From Longimicrobium terrae (GTDB lineage: Bacteria; Gemmatimonadota; Gemmatimonadetes; Longimicrobiales; Longimicrobiaceae), in NCBI RefSeq assembly GCF_014202995.1, contig NZ_JACHIA010000006.1, positions 248,001-312,000 of the forward strand: 64,000 bases of DNA. Reading direction: 5' to 3'. The notes under the pieces were generated by a model. That model was not told the DNA's origin. It saw nothing but the letters and a program-made list of their open reading frames with translations, and made no database searches. Below are positions 27,631 through 37,364 of this stretch, piece by piece; position 1 is the stretch's first letter, and each line of letters begins with the position of its first letter. The position numbers were made by a program, and so were the translations under genes.

Positions 27631-27938
27631 TCGCCTCCCGCACGCCGGCTCGCCTCCGGAATGCCGATCCATCCGCCACGCACGACGTGGTGGGCAAGAA
27701 AGTTGGCGTCCGCCGCGGGTTGAACGCGCGAGGGCGCCGCGGGGCGCATCAGCAGATAATCGAACGACGCGCATCCAGCGGGCGAATCATCCAAGCCGTT
27801 CCCGCGCATCCGGTTGCGCGATCCGCCCCCGAAACGCGCATCGCGCGAAAGCCGTCAACGGGGAAACATCAAGCGGCGCGGGGCGTAGAAGGCGGCCCGT
27901 TCACTCGCGTCCGCTCCCGCTTCTCCGCACCCAGCGCA

Positions 27939-29303
27939 ATGCCGGCCAGCATCCTGATCGTCGACGACGAAGCCAACATCCGCCGCATGCTGGGCAGCCT
28001 GCTTCGCGCGGAAGGCTACCGCACGCGGGAGGCGGGAAGTGGTCTGGGCGCCCTGGCCGAAGTGCAGTCCGAGGAGCCCGACGCCGTGCTCATGGACCTG
28101 TACATGGGCTCGGAAAGCGGGCTGGACGCGCTTCCCCGCCTGCGTGAAGCCGCGCCCGAGCTCCCCGTCATCATGATGAGCGGCCGCGCCTCGCTGTCCG
28201 ACGCGGTCAAGGCCACGCGGCTGGGCGCCTTTCACTTCATCGAAAAGCCGCTCTCCCCCGAAGCCGTCCTGCTGACCCTCGGGTCCGCGCTGGAACTGCG
28301 CAAGGCGCGCGACCTGAACCGCGCGCTGCGCGAAGAGCTGGGCGACCGCGACGAGATGGTGGGCCGCAGCCCCGGCGTGGAGCGCGTCCGCCAGATGATC
28401 GCGCGCGTGGCGCCCACCGATGCGCGCGTCCTCATCACCGGCGAGTCGGGGACAGGCAAGGAGGTGGCCGCCTCCGCCATCCACTACCGCTCCGGGCGGG
28501 CCGGCGGGCCGTTCATCAAGCTGAACTGCGCCGCCATCCCCAAGGACCTGGTGGAGTCGGAGATGTTCGGCCACGAGCGCGGCGCCTTTACCGGCGCCAC
28601 CGAACGGCGCCGCGGCCGCTTCGAGGTCGCCAGCGGAGGCACGCTCTTTCTGGACGAAATCGGCGACCTGAGCCTGGCCGCGCAGGCCAAGCTGCTGCGC
28701 GCGCTGGAGCAGGGCGAGATCGAGCGGGTGGGCGGCACCGAAACCATCACCGTGGACGTGCGCATCCTCACCGCCACCAACAAGGACCTGCGCGCCGAGG
28801 TGGCGGCCGGCCGCTTTCGCGAAGACCTGTACTTTCGCCTGCACGTCATCCCCCTGCACCTTCCGCCGCTGCGCGAGCGGCCGGGCGACGTGGCGCTGCT
28901 GGTGGATCACTTCATGGCGCACAACCAGCGGCGCCACGCGCTGCGCCCGCCGCGGCTGGAAGCGGCTGCCCTGGAAGCCCTGATCCGCCACCCGTGGCCC
29001 GGAAACGTTCGCGAACTGGCGAACATCCTGGAGCGCATCTGCATTCTGTACGCGGGCACGGACGTGGGCGCCGCGGAGATCCGCGCCGTGCTGGCCGGCG
29101 CCGGCCCGATGCCGGAAGACGCCCCCGCGTACCGCGACGACGACGAGCGCAGCCTGAACGAGCGGCTGGACGACTACGAGCGCCAGCTGCTGACCGGCGC
29201 GCTGGACTCCGCCGAGGGCAATGTGGCGGAGGCCGCGCGCAAGCTGCAGACGGACCGCGGCAACCTGTACCGCCGCATGCGCCGCCTGGACATCGTTCGA
29301 TAA
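27939..29303 (+). CDS. NtrC-type sigma-54-dependent response regulator
   Basis: A 454-residue activator with receiver, AAA+ and Fis-type DNA-binding domains. The receiver (1-120) has the acid pair in VDDE and phospho-acceptor Asp53 in LMDLYMG. The central domain has Walker A GESGTGKE, the sigma-54 contact loop GAFTGA, Walker B GTLFLDEIGD and the NVRELANIL arginine-finger region. The C-terminus (NVAEAARKLQTDRGNLYRRMRRL) is a Fis-like helix-turn-helix. The intact GAFTGA motif means it should work with sigma-54 RNA polymerase. The upstream NtrB-like kinase is its likely partner. The next gene starts 170 bp downstream and may be a separate unit. Confidence 0.94.
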   Translation: MPASILIVDDEANIRRMLGSLLRAEGYRTREAGSGLGALAEVQSEEPDAVLMDLYMGSESGLDALPRLREAAPELPVIMMSGRASLSDAVKATRLGAFHFIEKPLSPEAVLLTLGSALELRKARDLNRALREELGDRDEMVGRSPGVERVRQMIARVAPTDARVLITGESGTGKEVAASAIHYRSGRAGGPFIKLNCAAIPKDLVESEMFGHERGAFTGATERRRGRFEVASGGTLFLDEIGDLSLAAQAKLLRALEQGEIERVGGTETITVDVRILTATNKDLRAEVAAGRFREDLYFRLHVIPLHLPPLRERPGDVALLVDHFMAHNQRRHALRPPRLEAAALEALIRHPWPGNVRELANILERICILYAGTDVGAAEIRAVLAGAGPMPEDAPAYRDDDERSLNERLDDYERQLLTGALDSAEGNVAEAARKLQTDRGNLYRRMRRLDIVR

Positions 29304-29472
29304 AGCGCGTCCTCCCCCGCGTCGCAACGACACACACGCGGCGCGGCGCCCGGATCCCGGATTCACGCAACCTCCCGCCGTTCAGGAGGTTGCCCGTTTT
29401 TTCCGCCCCGGTACGGCACGTGCCTTCCGGGACGCCACCGCACGACCCTGCCACACCCTTTCTGGAGCCCCG

Positions 29473-31275
29473 ATGCGCCTCCCCGCGCTGATCCTTGCCG
29501 CCACCCTGCTGCTGGCCGCCGCGCCCGCGCGCGCCCAGGAGGCGCTGCCGCCGGAGGTGGCGGCCCGCGTCAACGCCACGCTCAACGATGCCGGCACCGA
29601 CCGCCGCAGCGGCGATACCCGCATCGGCGCGACGGAAATCCTCACCGGCAGCCTGGCCGTCATCGAGGGCAACCTGGAGCTGGCCGGCCGCGTGGACGGC
29701 GACGTGGTGGTGCTGAACGGCGCGCTGACGCTGCAGGCCGGGGCGCGGGTGGGCGGCCGCGTGGTGGTGGTGGGCGGCGGGGTGCAGCAGGCGCCGGGCT
29801 CCCGCGTGTCCGGCGAGATCGCCACCTTCGCCGACCCGGTGGCCTACTGCCAGATGGGCGTGCGCATCGACGTGAGCGCGGACGGATGCCGCACTCCGCG
29901 CACGGCCGCGGCGCCTTCCGCGCAGGCCGGGACGGTGGATGAGGATGGCGCCGCGGCGGACTCGGTGGTGTTCGAGGAGGCCGGCGCGGACGCGGGCGCC
30001 GGCCGGCGGGATACGATTGGATACGTGATTCAGGCGGGGCGCAGCTACAACCGCGTGGAAGGCCTCACGCTGGGGGTCGGCGGACGGTACCGGCGGGGCG
30101 GCACCAACCCCACGCGGCTGCGCGCCGTCATCATCACCCGCAGCGAAGAGGGACCGCAGCTGGGCCCGGAGCGCTGGGGATACGACCTGCGCGGCGAGCA
30201 GTTCGTGGGCGGCACGCAGCGGGTTCGCCTGGGCGCGCGCGCGTTTTCCGTCATCGACCCGATCGAGGACTGGCACCTGACGGACGTGGAGAACAGCTTG
30301 GCCGCGCTGTTTCTGCACAGCGACTTTCGTGACCATTACGAGCGGCAGGGGTGGAGCGCGTTCGCCGGTTGGGGCAGAGACGGCGGGCCCGTGCGCGCCA
30401 CGCTGGAGTACCGCAGCGAACGCCACCGTCCGGTGGCCACGGGCAGCCCCTTTACCCTGTACAAGAACGCGGAACCCTGGCGCCCCCAGCCGCTGGCCGC
30501 CGCGGGGCACCTGAAGACGCTGGTGGCGTCCGCGACCGTCGACACGCGCAGCGAATCGTGGGACCCCAGCGCCGGGTGGCTGGTGCGCGGCTCGGTGGAG
30601 CAGACGCTGAGCAGCACGCTGCGGGTGGACGAGGTGCTGGCCGCGAGCGACGTATCCGACATCCCCGATGCGGTGGACTACGAACGGGGATGGACGGCGG
30701 CCACGGTGGATATCCGCCGCTACAACCGCATCAGCCCGTCGTCGCGGCTCAACCTGCGGCTGGCGGCGGGCGGCACGCTGACGGATCTGCCGCTTCCCGC
30801 GCAGCGGCAGCACGCCATGGGCGGCGAGGGCTCGCTTCCGGGGTTCGGGCTCTTTGAACTGGACTGCGGCGCGCGGCAGAGCACGGTGCAGCGCGGCACG
30901 GGCGACGACGCGCCTACGTGGTACCTGCGCTACGGCTGCTCGCGCTTTCTGACGCTGCAGGCGGAGTGGCGCGGCGACCTTGCGTTCGGCGTGAACTATC
31001 GCGGCGACGGAGATGAGACGGCGGAGGCCGGCGCGGACGGGGAATGGTCCGCGCGCGGACTGCCCTCCTTTGCGGCGGACCTGGGCTGGGTGCTGTTCGT
31101 GGATCTGGGCGCGGGATGGAGCCAGGAGGCCAGCTACCGCGACGAGGACACGGCCATCGACGTGGGCGCGGGGATCACCTTTGGCGACTTCGGCGTGTAC
31201 GCGGCCATCCCCGTCCGCGAAAAGTACGGACGCGGCGGCATGAACGTCTTTGTCCGGCTGGCGCCTCGGTTTTGA
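29473..31275 (+). CDS. Bactofilin-like beta-helix fused to outer-membrane beta-barrel
   Basis: A 600-residue exported protein. A signal peptide (1-21, ending APARAQ) is followed by an N-terminal right-handed repeat (about 45-110: ILTGSLAVIEGNLELAGRVDGDVVVLNGALTL and further G-x-V turns) that looks like the polymer-forming bactofilin fold. A linker with Ala/Asp follows, then a large barrel (about 190-600) with FGVNYRGDGDETAEA and a C-terminal strand ending VRLAPRF, as in BamA/Omp85-type barrels. This combination outside the cytoplasm is unusual; the role may be assembly or anchoring of a surface structure. ATG 29473 has CTGGAG five bases upstream. The stop overlaps the start of the DUF4390 gene. 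Confidence 0.7.
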   Translation: MRLPALILAATLLLAAAPARAQEALPPEVAARVNATLNDAGTDRRSGDTRIGATEILTGSLAVIEGNLELAGRVDGDVVVLNGALTLQAGARVGGRVVVVGGGVQQAPGSRVSGEIATFADPVAYCQMGVRIDVSADGCRTPRTAAAPSAQAGTVDEDGAAADSVVFEEAGADAGAGRRDTIGYVIQAGRSYNRVEGLTLGVGGRYRRGGTNPTRLRAVIITRSEEGPQLGPERWGYDLRGEQFVGGTQRVRLGARAFSVIDPIEDWHLTDVENSLAALFLHSDFRDHYERQGWSAFAGWGRDGGPVRATLEYRSERHRPVATGSPFTLYKNAEPWRPQPLAAAGHLKTLVASATVDTRSESWDPSAGWLVRGSVEQTLSSTLRVDEVLAASDVSDIPDAVDYERGWTAATVDIRRYNRISPSSRLNLRLAAGGTLTDLPLPAQRQHAMGGEGSLPGFGLFELDCGARQSTVQRGTGDDAPTWYLRYGCSRFLTLQAEWRGDLAFGVNYRGDGDETAEAGADGEWSARGLPSFAADLGWVLFVDLGAGWSQEASYRDEDTAIDVGAGITFGDFGVYAAIPVREKYGRGGMNVFVRLAPRF

Positions 31276-31907
31276 GCTTCGCCACCCGGCTCCGCACCGC
31301 GGTTCCCCTGCTCCTCTGCCTGACGCTGGCGCTGCCGGCGACGGCGCAGGGGCGCCGTCCGCTGGGCGTGCGCGCCGCGGGCGCGGAGCAGCAGTGGCGC
31401 GCCCTGGTGCAAACGCCCGGCGTGCTGCGCGACAGCGGGCTGCGCGAGGCGCTGGACAGCGGCCTGCCCCTGCGCTTCCGGCTGCGCGCCGAACTGTGGC
31501 GCAAGGACGAGCCGTTCGACCAGCTGGCCGGCGCGCAGGAGATTTCCCGCGCCGTGCTGCGCGCGCCCCTCGGGGCCGGGTACACGGTGGAGGACGGCCG
31601 CGTGCAGCGCCGCTACGCATCCCTCGCGGCCGCCGAGGCGGGGCTGCAGGCGGCGTTCGCGCCCGGGCTGCGGCCTTCCGTGCGCGGCCGCTACTACTAC
31701 ATCGTGCGGCTGGAGGTGGAAACACTTTCCCTTTCGGACCTGGATGAACTGCGGCGCTGGCTGCGGGGCGAGGCGGGGCCGGCGGTCAGCGGGGAAGCGC
31801 CCGTGGGGCGCGCGGTGGAGCGGGGGCTGCGCCGCGTGTTCGTGCGCCTGCTCGGCCTGCCCACCCGCCGCTACGAGGCGCGCACCGGCGTCTTCGGCGT
31901 GAGATAG
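31272..31907 (+). CDS. DUF4390 secreted protein
   Basis: A 211-residue exported protein whose core (about 70-190) fits DUF4390: LRAELWRKDEPFD, GRYYYIVRLEVETLSLSDLDELRRWLRG. Residues 1-26 are a signal peptide ending LALPATAQG. TTG 31272 overlaps the stop of the barrel gene (TTGA), so both are made together; the two products probably act in the same envelope structure. In other bacteria DUF4390 genes are often next to sensor kinases of the NtrY type, and here the NtrB/NtrC-like pair is indeed just upstream. The biochemical function is unknown. A strong terminator follows. Confidence 0.75.
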   Translation: MSFATRLRTAVPLLLCLTLALPATAQGRRPLGVRAAGAEQQWRALVQTPGVLRDSGLREALDSGLPLRFRLRAELWRKDEPFDQLAGAQEISRAVLRAPLGAGYTVEDGRVQRRYASLAAAEAGLQAAFAPGLRPSVRGRYYYIVRLEVETLSLSDLDELRRWLRGEAGPAVSGEAPVGRAVERGLRRVFVRLLGLPTRRYEARTGVFGVR

Positions 31908-31929
31908 CGCCCGTCATCTCCCGAAGTCA

Positions 31930-31966
31930 GAAGAGCCCCGCCAGTCCGGCGGGGCTCTTCTTTCTT
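31930..31966 (+). terminator. Terminator after DUF4390 gene
   Basis: GAAGAGCCCCGCC (31930-31942) pairs perfectly with GGCGGGGCTCTTC (31948-31960) across a 5-base loop, followed by TTTCTT. It also lies just beyond the 3' end of mqsA on the other strand and may serve both directions. Confidence 0.85.
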
Positions 31967-31993
31967 CTCCCGCCTGCCTCCGACAGGCTGTGC

Positions 31994-32407
31994 TCACGCA
32001 GCTTCGCGGGAGCGAGGAACTCCCTTCGGCAGCCGGTCAGGCTCGCCGCGCAGCCTGCGGTACGCACGATCCACCTTGGCGGGCTGGGGGAACAGACCCT
32101 GTTCCCACTTGCTGATCAGATCCTCGGCCACCCCGAGTATCTCGCTCATCCGCGCAGGGGTGTGACGGAGCGATTCCCGAACCGCGACCAGTTCTTCTGA
32201 GCCAAGGAGACCGTCCCGAACACGAACCGCCGCCGCAACCCTCCGCAGCGATTCATCCATCATCCCGCCACCGTAGAATACCTCTCCACATCGAGCACAC
32301 TGGTAAGCTGTGTCGTTGATGGTAACCGAGGGTCCACCAGAAGCCTCGAAGGTACGTGGAACCGTCACGAGAGGGGCTTCGCCGTCACACAGATGACAGT
32401 ACTCCAT
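31994..32407 (-). CDS. mqsA: MqsA-like antitoxin (zinc finger plus HTH)
   Basis: A 137-residue type II antitoxin of the MqsA family. The N-terminal YgiT-type zinc finger uses Cys4, Cys7, Cys37 and Cys40 (YCHLC...YQCARCGEVF); this part binds the toxin. The C-terminal Xre-type helix-turn-helix (about 65-120: LRHTPARMSEILGVAEDLISKWEQGLFPQP) binds DNA and would repress the operon. It follows the toxin gene by 6 bp, the toxin-first order normal for mqsRA. The C-terminal tail is basic. Confidence 0.88.
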   Translation of the reverse strand: MEYCHLCDGEAPLVTVPRTFEASGGPSVTINDTAYQCARCGEVFYGGGMMDESLRRVAAAVRVRDGLLGSEELVAVRESLRHTPARMSEILGVAEDLISKWEQGLFPQPAKVDRAYRRLRGEPDRLPKGVPRSREAA

Positions 32408-32413
32408 CGGATC

Positions 32414-32716
32414 TCACTTGCGTTTGAATTGGATAACGACGGCGCGGTTCCGGTAGATCTGCACCTTCAGGTAGACGAGTGAGCCGGCGAACGGCAGGCG
32501 ATACACATCCTGCCAATACCCGTCCAACTGCTCAGATTCCATGCTCTTGTAGAAGTGCTCCGGACGCAGTGACCGAACCCCGTCCAGAATTTCGGGCTCC
32601 CGGCACTTCAATCCGGCAGCGCCCATTCGCGCGGCGTCGGTGATGCGGTAGCTCCCCGGCCCCGCCGCGACCAGCCGCTGAATCTCCTGCAGATCGTATG
32701 TTGGTGTCCCGCGCAC
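32414..32716 (-). CDS. mqsR: MqsR-family mRNA interferase toxin
   Basis: A 100-residue toxin of the MqsR/RelE-like group that would cut mRNA (GCU/GCA sites in the E. coli enzyme). Family features are PTYDLQEIQRLV at the start, HFYKSMESE, GYWQDVYRLP and the C-terminal strand VYLKVQIYRNRAVVIQFKRK, with the conserved Lys and Tyr of the active site. The start is GTG 32716, with a G-rich stretch just upstream. Good promoter elements lie 18-46 bp upstream of the start. The pair with MqsA is complete and looks functional. Confidence 0.85.
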   Translation of the reverse strand: MRGTPTYDLQEIQRLVAAGPGSYRITDAARMGAAGLKCREPEILDGVRSLRPEHFYKSMESEQLDGYWQDVYRLPFAGSLVYLKVQIYRNRAVVIQFKRK

Positions 32717-32733
32717 CCGTCCCGACCCTGTAA

Positions 32734-32762
32734 AGAGTAGCAGGTTTCAGACGCTCGCACAA
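32734..32762 (-). promoter_or_regulatory. Predicted sigma-70 promoter of mqsRA
   Basis: On the minus strand, TTGTGC (32757-32762) and TACTCT (32734-32739, extended by TG one base upstream) are 17 bp apart. An imperfect inverted repeat ACGCT/AGCGT (32751-32766) overlaps the -35 box and could be an operator for the MqsA HTH. The rest of the gap to 33102 shows no gene. Confidence 0.5.
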
Positions 32763-33102
32763 GCGTCCAGTGCGGGAAGGTTTGCGGAGTGGACGAGGTA
32801 TGCGCAATATGTTTGATTTCGTGCAATCCATTGCCGCCACGCGAGTTAAAAACAAACTCCCTCGCGTTTGGAGTACGGTATTCCGTCCCGCGGCGGCAAC
32901 GGTGTGGTGGCGCGATCAGCCAACAGAGACCTGCGCGGCTGGGTGAGGATCACGGGTGGCGGGAGACGAGCGTCGGCGTGAGATGCAGGGGCCCTTCGAC
33001 CGTGAAATCGCGCGCGATCGGCGATCCAAGCGCGGGCTGCGGATGTACGGGAAGGAGTCAGCGACAGCGGGTGCTGACGGGTTCAGCGTGGCGGAAAGCG
33101 AA

Positions 33103-33135
33103 CCGGCCCGGCTCTCATGGTGAGAGCCGGGCCGG
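33103..33135 (-). terminator. Terminator hairpin after gcvP
   Basis: A perfect 15-bp stem CCGGCCCGGCTCTCA (33103-33117) against TGAGAGCCGGGCCGG (33121-33135) with a 3-base loop lies 28 bp after the gcvP stop. On the minus strand it is followed by TTCGCTTTCC, so the T tract is weak. Confidence 0.7.
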
Positions 33136-33163
33136 CGGTGTTGCGGGGGACGAACGTCCGGGG

Positions 33164-36031
33164 TCAGACCTCGGCGTACATCTCCATCGGCGGGCAGCTG
33201 CAGACCAGGTTGCGGTCGCCGGCGGCGTTGTTCACCCGCGCCACGTGCGGCCAGAACTTGCGCTCGCGCACGAACTGCTTGGGAAAGGCCGCGCGCTCGC
33301 GGCTGTACCCGTGCGACCACTCGTCCGCCATCACCGTGGCGGCCGTGTGCGGCGCGTGCTTCAGCGGGTTGTCGGCGCGGTCCATGATGCCGAGCTCCAC
33401 CTCGCGGATCTCCTCGCGAATGCTGATCATGGCCTCGCAGAAGCGGTCCAGCTCGCTCAGCGCCTCGCTCTCGGTCGGCTCGATCATCATCGTCCCCGCG
33501 ACCGGGAAGCTGACGGTGGGCGCGTGGAAGCCGTAGTCCATCAACCGCTTGGCCACGTCTTCCACTTCGATCCCCGCCGACGCCTTGAGCTGGCGCAGGT
33601 CGATGATGCACTCGTGCGCCACCGTGCCGTTGGCGCCGCGGTACAGCACCGGGTAGTGCTCTTCCAGCCGCCGCGCGATGTAGTTGGCGTTCAGGATCGC
33701 CACTTCCGTCGCGCGCTTCAGCCCTTCCGCACCCATCAGGTGGATGTAGATGTAGCTGATGGGAAGGATGCTGGGGCTGCCCCACGGCGCCGCCGAAACC
33801 GCCGCGCCGCCGCCCACCGCGATCACCGGGTGGCCGGGAAGGAAAGGCTGCAGGTGCTTCGCCACGCAGATGGGGCCCATGCCCGGGCCGCCGCCGCCGT
33901 GCGGAATGCAGAACGTCTTGTGCAGGTTCAGGTGGCACACGTCCGCGCCGAAGTCGCCCGGGCGGCACAGCCCCACCTGCGCGTTCATGTTGGCCCCGTC
34001 CATGTACACCTGCCCGCCGCGCTTGTGGACGATGTCGCAGATTTCGCGGATCGCCTCTTCAAACACGCCGTGCGTGGACGGATAGGTGATCATCAGCGCG
34101 GCCAGGTCGTCCGCGTGCTGGTCGGCCTTCTTGCGCAGGTCCTCCACGTCCACGTTGCCGCTGGCGTCCGTGGCGACGGCGACGACCTTCATCCCCGCCA
34201 TCACCGCCGACGCCGGGTTGGTGCCGTGCGCGGACTGCGGGATCAGGCAGATGGTGCGCTTGCCCTGGCCGATGCTGTCCAGGTACTCGCGGATCACCAG
34301 CAGCCCGGCGAACTCGCCCTGCGAGCCGGCGTTGGGCTGCAGCGACACCGCGTCAAAGCCGGTGATCTCCGCCAGGTCCGCTTCCAGCTGGCGGAACATC
34401 TCCAGGTAGCCGGCCGTCTGCTCCGGCGGAGCGAACGGGTGCAGCTTGCTCACTTCCGGCCACGTCACGGGCATCATCTCCACCGTGGCGTTCAGCTTCA
34501 TGGTGCACGATCCCAGCGGAATCATGCTGTGCGTCAGCGACAGGTCGCGGCTTTCCAGCGTGCGGATGTACCGCAGCATCTCCGTTTCGCTGTGGTAGCG
34601 GTTGAAGACGGGATGCGTGAGGAAGTCGCTGCGGCGCGCGAACCCATCGGCGATCTCCGGCGTCAGTCCATCCACCAGTTCGTCGATGGAAAACGGGAGC
34701 GCCGTGCCGCGGTTGAGGGCGACGAGCACCTCTTCCACGTCCTCCACGCCCGTCGTTTCGTCCAACGCCACGCAGACGGAGCTGTCGTCGATGCCGCGCA
34801 GGTTGATGCCGCGGTCGCGCGCGGCGGCCAGAATGCCCCCGGCGCGCGTGCCCACATCGATGCGCACGGTGTCGAAAAAGGCACCGTGGACCACGCGGTA
34901 GTTCAGCCGCTCCGCGCCCGCGGCCAGCAGTTCCGCCAGCGCATGCACGCGCGTGGCGATGGCGCGCAGCCCCTCGGGGCCGTGGTAGACGGCATACATC
35001 CCCGCCATCACGGCGAGCAGAACCTGCGCCGTGCAGATGTTGCTGGTGGCCTTTTCACGCCGGATGTGCTGCTCGCGCGTCTGCAGCGCCATGCGCAGCG
35101 CCCGCCCGCCGTCCGCGTCCACGCTCACGCCGATGATGCGGCCGGGGATCTGGCGCTTGTATTCGTCGCGGCAGCTGAAGTACGCCGCGTGCGGCCCGCC
35201 GAAGCCCATGGGCACGCCCATGCGCTGCGTGGTCCCGACCGCCATGTCCGCGCCCCACTCGCCCGGAGGCGACAGGAGGACGAGGGAAAGCAGGTCCGCC
35301 GCGGCGATGACGACGATGCCTTCTTCGCGCGCGCGCTGGGTGAACGGGCGGTAGTCGATGACTTCGCCGTCCGTGGCGGGATACTGCAGCAGCACGCCAA
35401 ACACGGGCTGCGTGAAATCGAATGATTCGTGGTCGCCCACCACCACGTCCATGCCGCGCGCGGCGGCGCGGGTGCGCACCACGTCGATGGTCTGCGGGTG
35501 GCAGAGCGACGACACGAAGAAGGTGTTGCGCTTGTCGCTTCCCGACACGCCGTACGCCACCGCCATCGCCTCGGCGGCGGCGGTGCCTTCGTCCAGCAGC
35601 GACGCGTTGGCAATGGGCAGGCCGGTGAGGTCGATGACCATCGTCTGGAAGTTGAGCAGCGCTTCCAGGCGGCCCTGCGCGATTTCGGCCTGATAGGGCG
35701 TGTACTGCGTGTACCAGCCCGGATTTTCCAGGATGTTGCGCTGGATGACGGGCGGGGTGATGCAGTCGTGATAGCCCATTCCCAGGTAGCTGCGGAACAC
35801 GCGGTTGCGCGACATCATCTCGCGGAACTCGCGGATCTGCTCGAATTCGCTGCGTTCCGGGCCCAGGGCCAGGGGCCGGTCCAGGCGAATGGACGCGGGG
35901 ACCGTGGCGTTCACCAGGTCGTCCATGGTGCCGAAGCCCAGCGTCGCCAGCATGCGCCCGGTTTCCGCGTCATCGGGGCCAATGTGGCGGCGGACAAACG
36001 TGTCGGTGTGCGTAAGTGCTGATCTATCCAC
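33164..36031 (-). CDS. gcvP: Glycine dehydrogenase (decarboxylating), GcvP, fused form
   Basis: A 955-residue P-protein of the glycine cleavage system; it decarboxylates glycine and passes the aminomethyl group to the lipoyl arm of GcvH. Both halves are present in one chain, the form common in Proteobacteria, rather than split gcvPA/gcvPB. The N-terminal half has [31 protein letters not shown] (positions 85-115); the C-terminal half has the PLP lysine in [18 protein letters not shown] (about residue 704) and [16 protein letters not shown]. The start is GTG 36031. gcvT and gcvH are not nearby, so it is transcribed alone from its own promoter. I saw no glycine riboswitch in the leader. Confidence 0.97.
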   Translation of the reverse strand: MDRSALTHTDTFVRRHIGPDDAETGRMLATLGFGTMDDLVNATVPASIRLDRPLALGPERSEFEQIREFREMMSRNRVFRSYLGMGYHDCITPPVIQRNILENPGWYTQYTPYQAEIAQGRLEALLNFQTMVIDLTGLPIANASLLDEGTAAAEAMAVAYGVSGSDKRNTFFVSSLCHPQTIDVVRTRAAARGMDVVVGDHESFDFTQPVFGVLLQYPATDGEVIDYRPFTQRAREEGIVVIAAADLLSLVLLSPPGEWGADMAVGTTQRMGVPMGFGGPHAAYFSCRDEYKRQIPGRIIGVSVDADGGRALRMALQTREQHIRREKATSNICTAQVLLAVMAGMYAVYHGPEGLRAIATRVHALAELLAAGAERLNYRVVHGAFFDTVRIDVGTRAGGILAAARDRGINLRGIDDSSVCVALDETTGVEDVEEVLVALNRGTALPFSIDELVDGLTPEIADGFARRSDFLTHPVFNRYHSETEMLRYIRTLESRDLSLTHSMIPLGSCTMKLNATVEMMPVTWPEVSKLHPFAPPEQTAGYLEMFRQLEADLAEITGFDAVSLQPNAGSQGEFAGLLVIREYLDSIGQGKRTICLIPQSAHGTNPASAVMAGMKVVAVATDASGNVDVEDLRKKADQHADDLAALMITYPSTHGVFEEAIREICDIVHKRGGQVYMDGANMNAQVGLCRPGDFGADVCHLNLHKTFCIPHGGGGPGMGPICVAKHLQPFLPGHPVIAVGGGAAVSAAPWGSPSILPISYIYIHLMGAEGLKRATEVAILNANYIARRLEEHYPVLYRGANGTVAHECIIDLRQLKASAGIEVEDVAKRLMDYGFHAPTVSFPVAGTMMIEPTESEALSELDRFCEAMISIREEIREVELGIMDRADNPLKHAPHTAATVMADEWSHGYSRERAAFPKQFVRERKFWPHVARVNNAAGDRNLVCSCPPMEMYAEV

Positions 36032-36069
36032 GATCTACATCCATTCGCAGGTTGCGGGGAAGCCGCGTG

Positions 36070-36098
36070 AATCTAGTCGGATTCGGGTCCCAAGGCAA
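36070..36098 (-). promoter_or_regulatory. Predicted sigma-70 promoter of gcvP
   Basis: On the minus strand TTGCCT (36093-36098) and TAGATT (36070-36075) are separated by exactly 17 bp. The -10 box is 39 bp upstream of GTG 36031, leaving a leader of about 30 bases, too short for a glycine riboswitch. Confidence 0.5.
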
Positions 36099-36503
36099 AG
36101 GGTGCGGAATCCCGTATACACCGGCGCCGCGGGAGGGGTTTGCGGGGTGCGGAAAGGAGCGGGCGACGAGGTTCGATGCGCGGCCGCGGGCCGGGGCCCT
36201 CACCCCGCGTGCTGCGCACGACGACCCTCTCCCACGAACGGATGTGGGAGAGGGAGCACACCCCAGTGCCGTGCGTTCCGGATGGTTCGGTGTGGCGGCG
36301 GGCTCCCCCCTTCCCCCCAGCCCCCTCGCCCCGCAAGCGGGGGAGGGTGGGCCGGTGGTGCCGGCCCGGGTGGGGGCCGCCCTGAACGCCGAGCGATCAC
36401 GCTTCAGCTTGTCTGCCGAATCATCGTCCGCCGTTGCGGCCCATCCATCCGCTCCGCAATGTTTCCGGGGACGGCCAGCCGCTCATCCACCGATCGCAAT
36501 CCC
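36099..36503. repeat. Repeat-rich gap with two group A hairpins
   Basis: CCCTCTCCCAC (36225-36235) pairs with GTGGGAGAGGG (36244-36254), and an imperfect copy with CGCAAGCG apex lies at 36321-36347. The following GGTGGGCCGGTGGTGCCGG stretch (36346-36382) repeats 15941-15985 almost base for base. No gene is supported in this stretch. Confidence 0.75.
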
Positions 36504-37250
36504 ATGAAGATCCACGTTCTGAGCGATCTGCACACGGAGTTCGCGCCGTTCACGCCGGCGGAGGTGGATGCCGACGTCATCGTGCTGGCCGGCGACATCG
36601 GCGTGGGGACACGGGGGATTCCGCTCATCCGCGAGTGGTTTCCGGAGCGGCCCGTCGTGTATGTGGCGGGAAACCACGAGTTCTATCGCGAATCCATCCC
36701 GCGGCTTTCGGAGAAGCTGGAGGCGGAGGCCGGAGGCACGTCCATCCACGTCCTCGAAAACCGGGCCGTGGTGCTGCACGGAACCCGCTTTCTGGGATGC
36801 ACGTTGTGGACGGATTTTGATCTGTATCGCGATCCCCTGCGCTGCATGGGTGAGGCGCAATCCGCCATGAACGACTTCCGCACCATCCGCATGCTGCCGG
36901 AGTACCGCCGGTTCCGGCCAACAGACGCACGCGTGCTGCACGAACGCAGCGTCCGCTGGCTAGCGCGGCAGCTGGATGAGCCGTTCGACGGAACGACGGT
37001 CATCGTGACGCACCACGCGCCTAGTCTGCGCGGTGTCAACCCGCGCTATCGCAACGATCCGGTGACCGCGGCCTACGCCAGCAATCTGGAGGGGATGATG
37101 GATGGCCGCGCGGCGCTGTGGATTCACGGCCACACGCATTTCTGCGTGGACTTCGAGCACGGCGGAACGCGCGTTCTCGCCAATCAGCGCGGCTATCCCG
37201 ATGACGCGGTAGAGGACTTCGATCCCGCACTGGTCGTGGACGTCGCGTAA
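36504..37250 (+). CDS. Metallophosphoesterase
   Basis: A 248-residue calcineurin-like phosphoesterase. The five metal-binding motifs appear in order: SDLHTEF (residues 7-13), LAGDIG, AGNHEFYRE, VTHHAP and HGHTHFCVD. Such enzymes hydrolyse phosphomonoesters or phosphodiesters with a two-metal centre; the substrate (nucleotide, nucleic acid or lipid) cannot be told. There is no signal peptide, so it acts in the cytoplasm. The next gene follows after 114 bp and has an export signal, so they may not be functionally linked. Confidence 0.9.
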   Translation: MKIHVLSDLHTEFAPFTPAEVDADVIVLAGDIGVGTRGIPLIREWFPERPVVYVAGNHEFYRESIPRLSEKLEAEAGGTSIHVLENRAVVLHGTRFLGCTLWTDFDLYRDPLRCMGEAQSAMNDFRTIRMLPEYRRFRPTDARVLHERSVRWLARQLDEPFDGTTVIVTHHAPSLRGVNPRYRNDPVTAAYASNLEGMMDGRAALWIHGHTHFCVDFEHGGTRVLANQRGYPDDAVEDFDPALVVDVA

Positions 37251-37364
37251 CGGGCGGGGGACGATCCCGAGCCGCGCTTCTTCCCTCCTCATTTCCGCCC
37301 GCTTCTTGCGGAGCGGACCGGCACGGCTGGACGCCGCCGCACCCGTCCCCGACCACTCCCCGCC

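Noticed and set aside
36032-36100. Glycine riboswitch upstream of gcvP
   Set aside because: The predicted promoter leaves a leader of only about 30 bases, too short for the aptamer.
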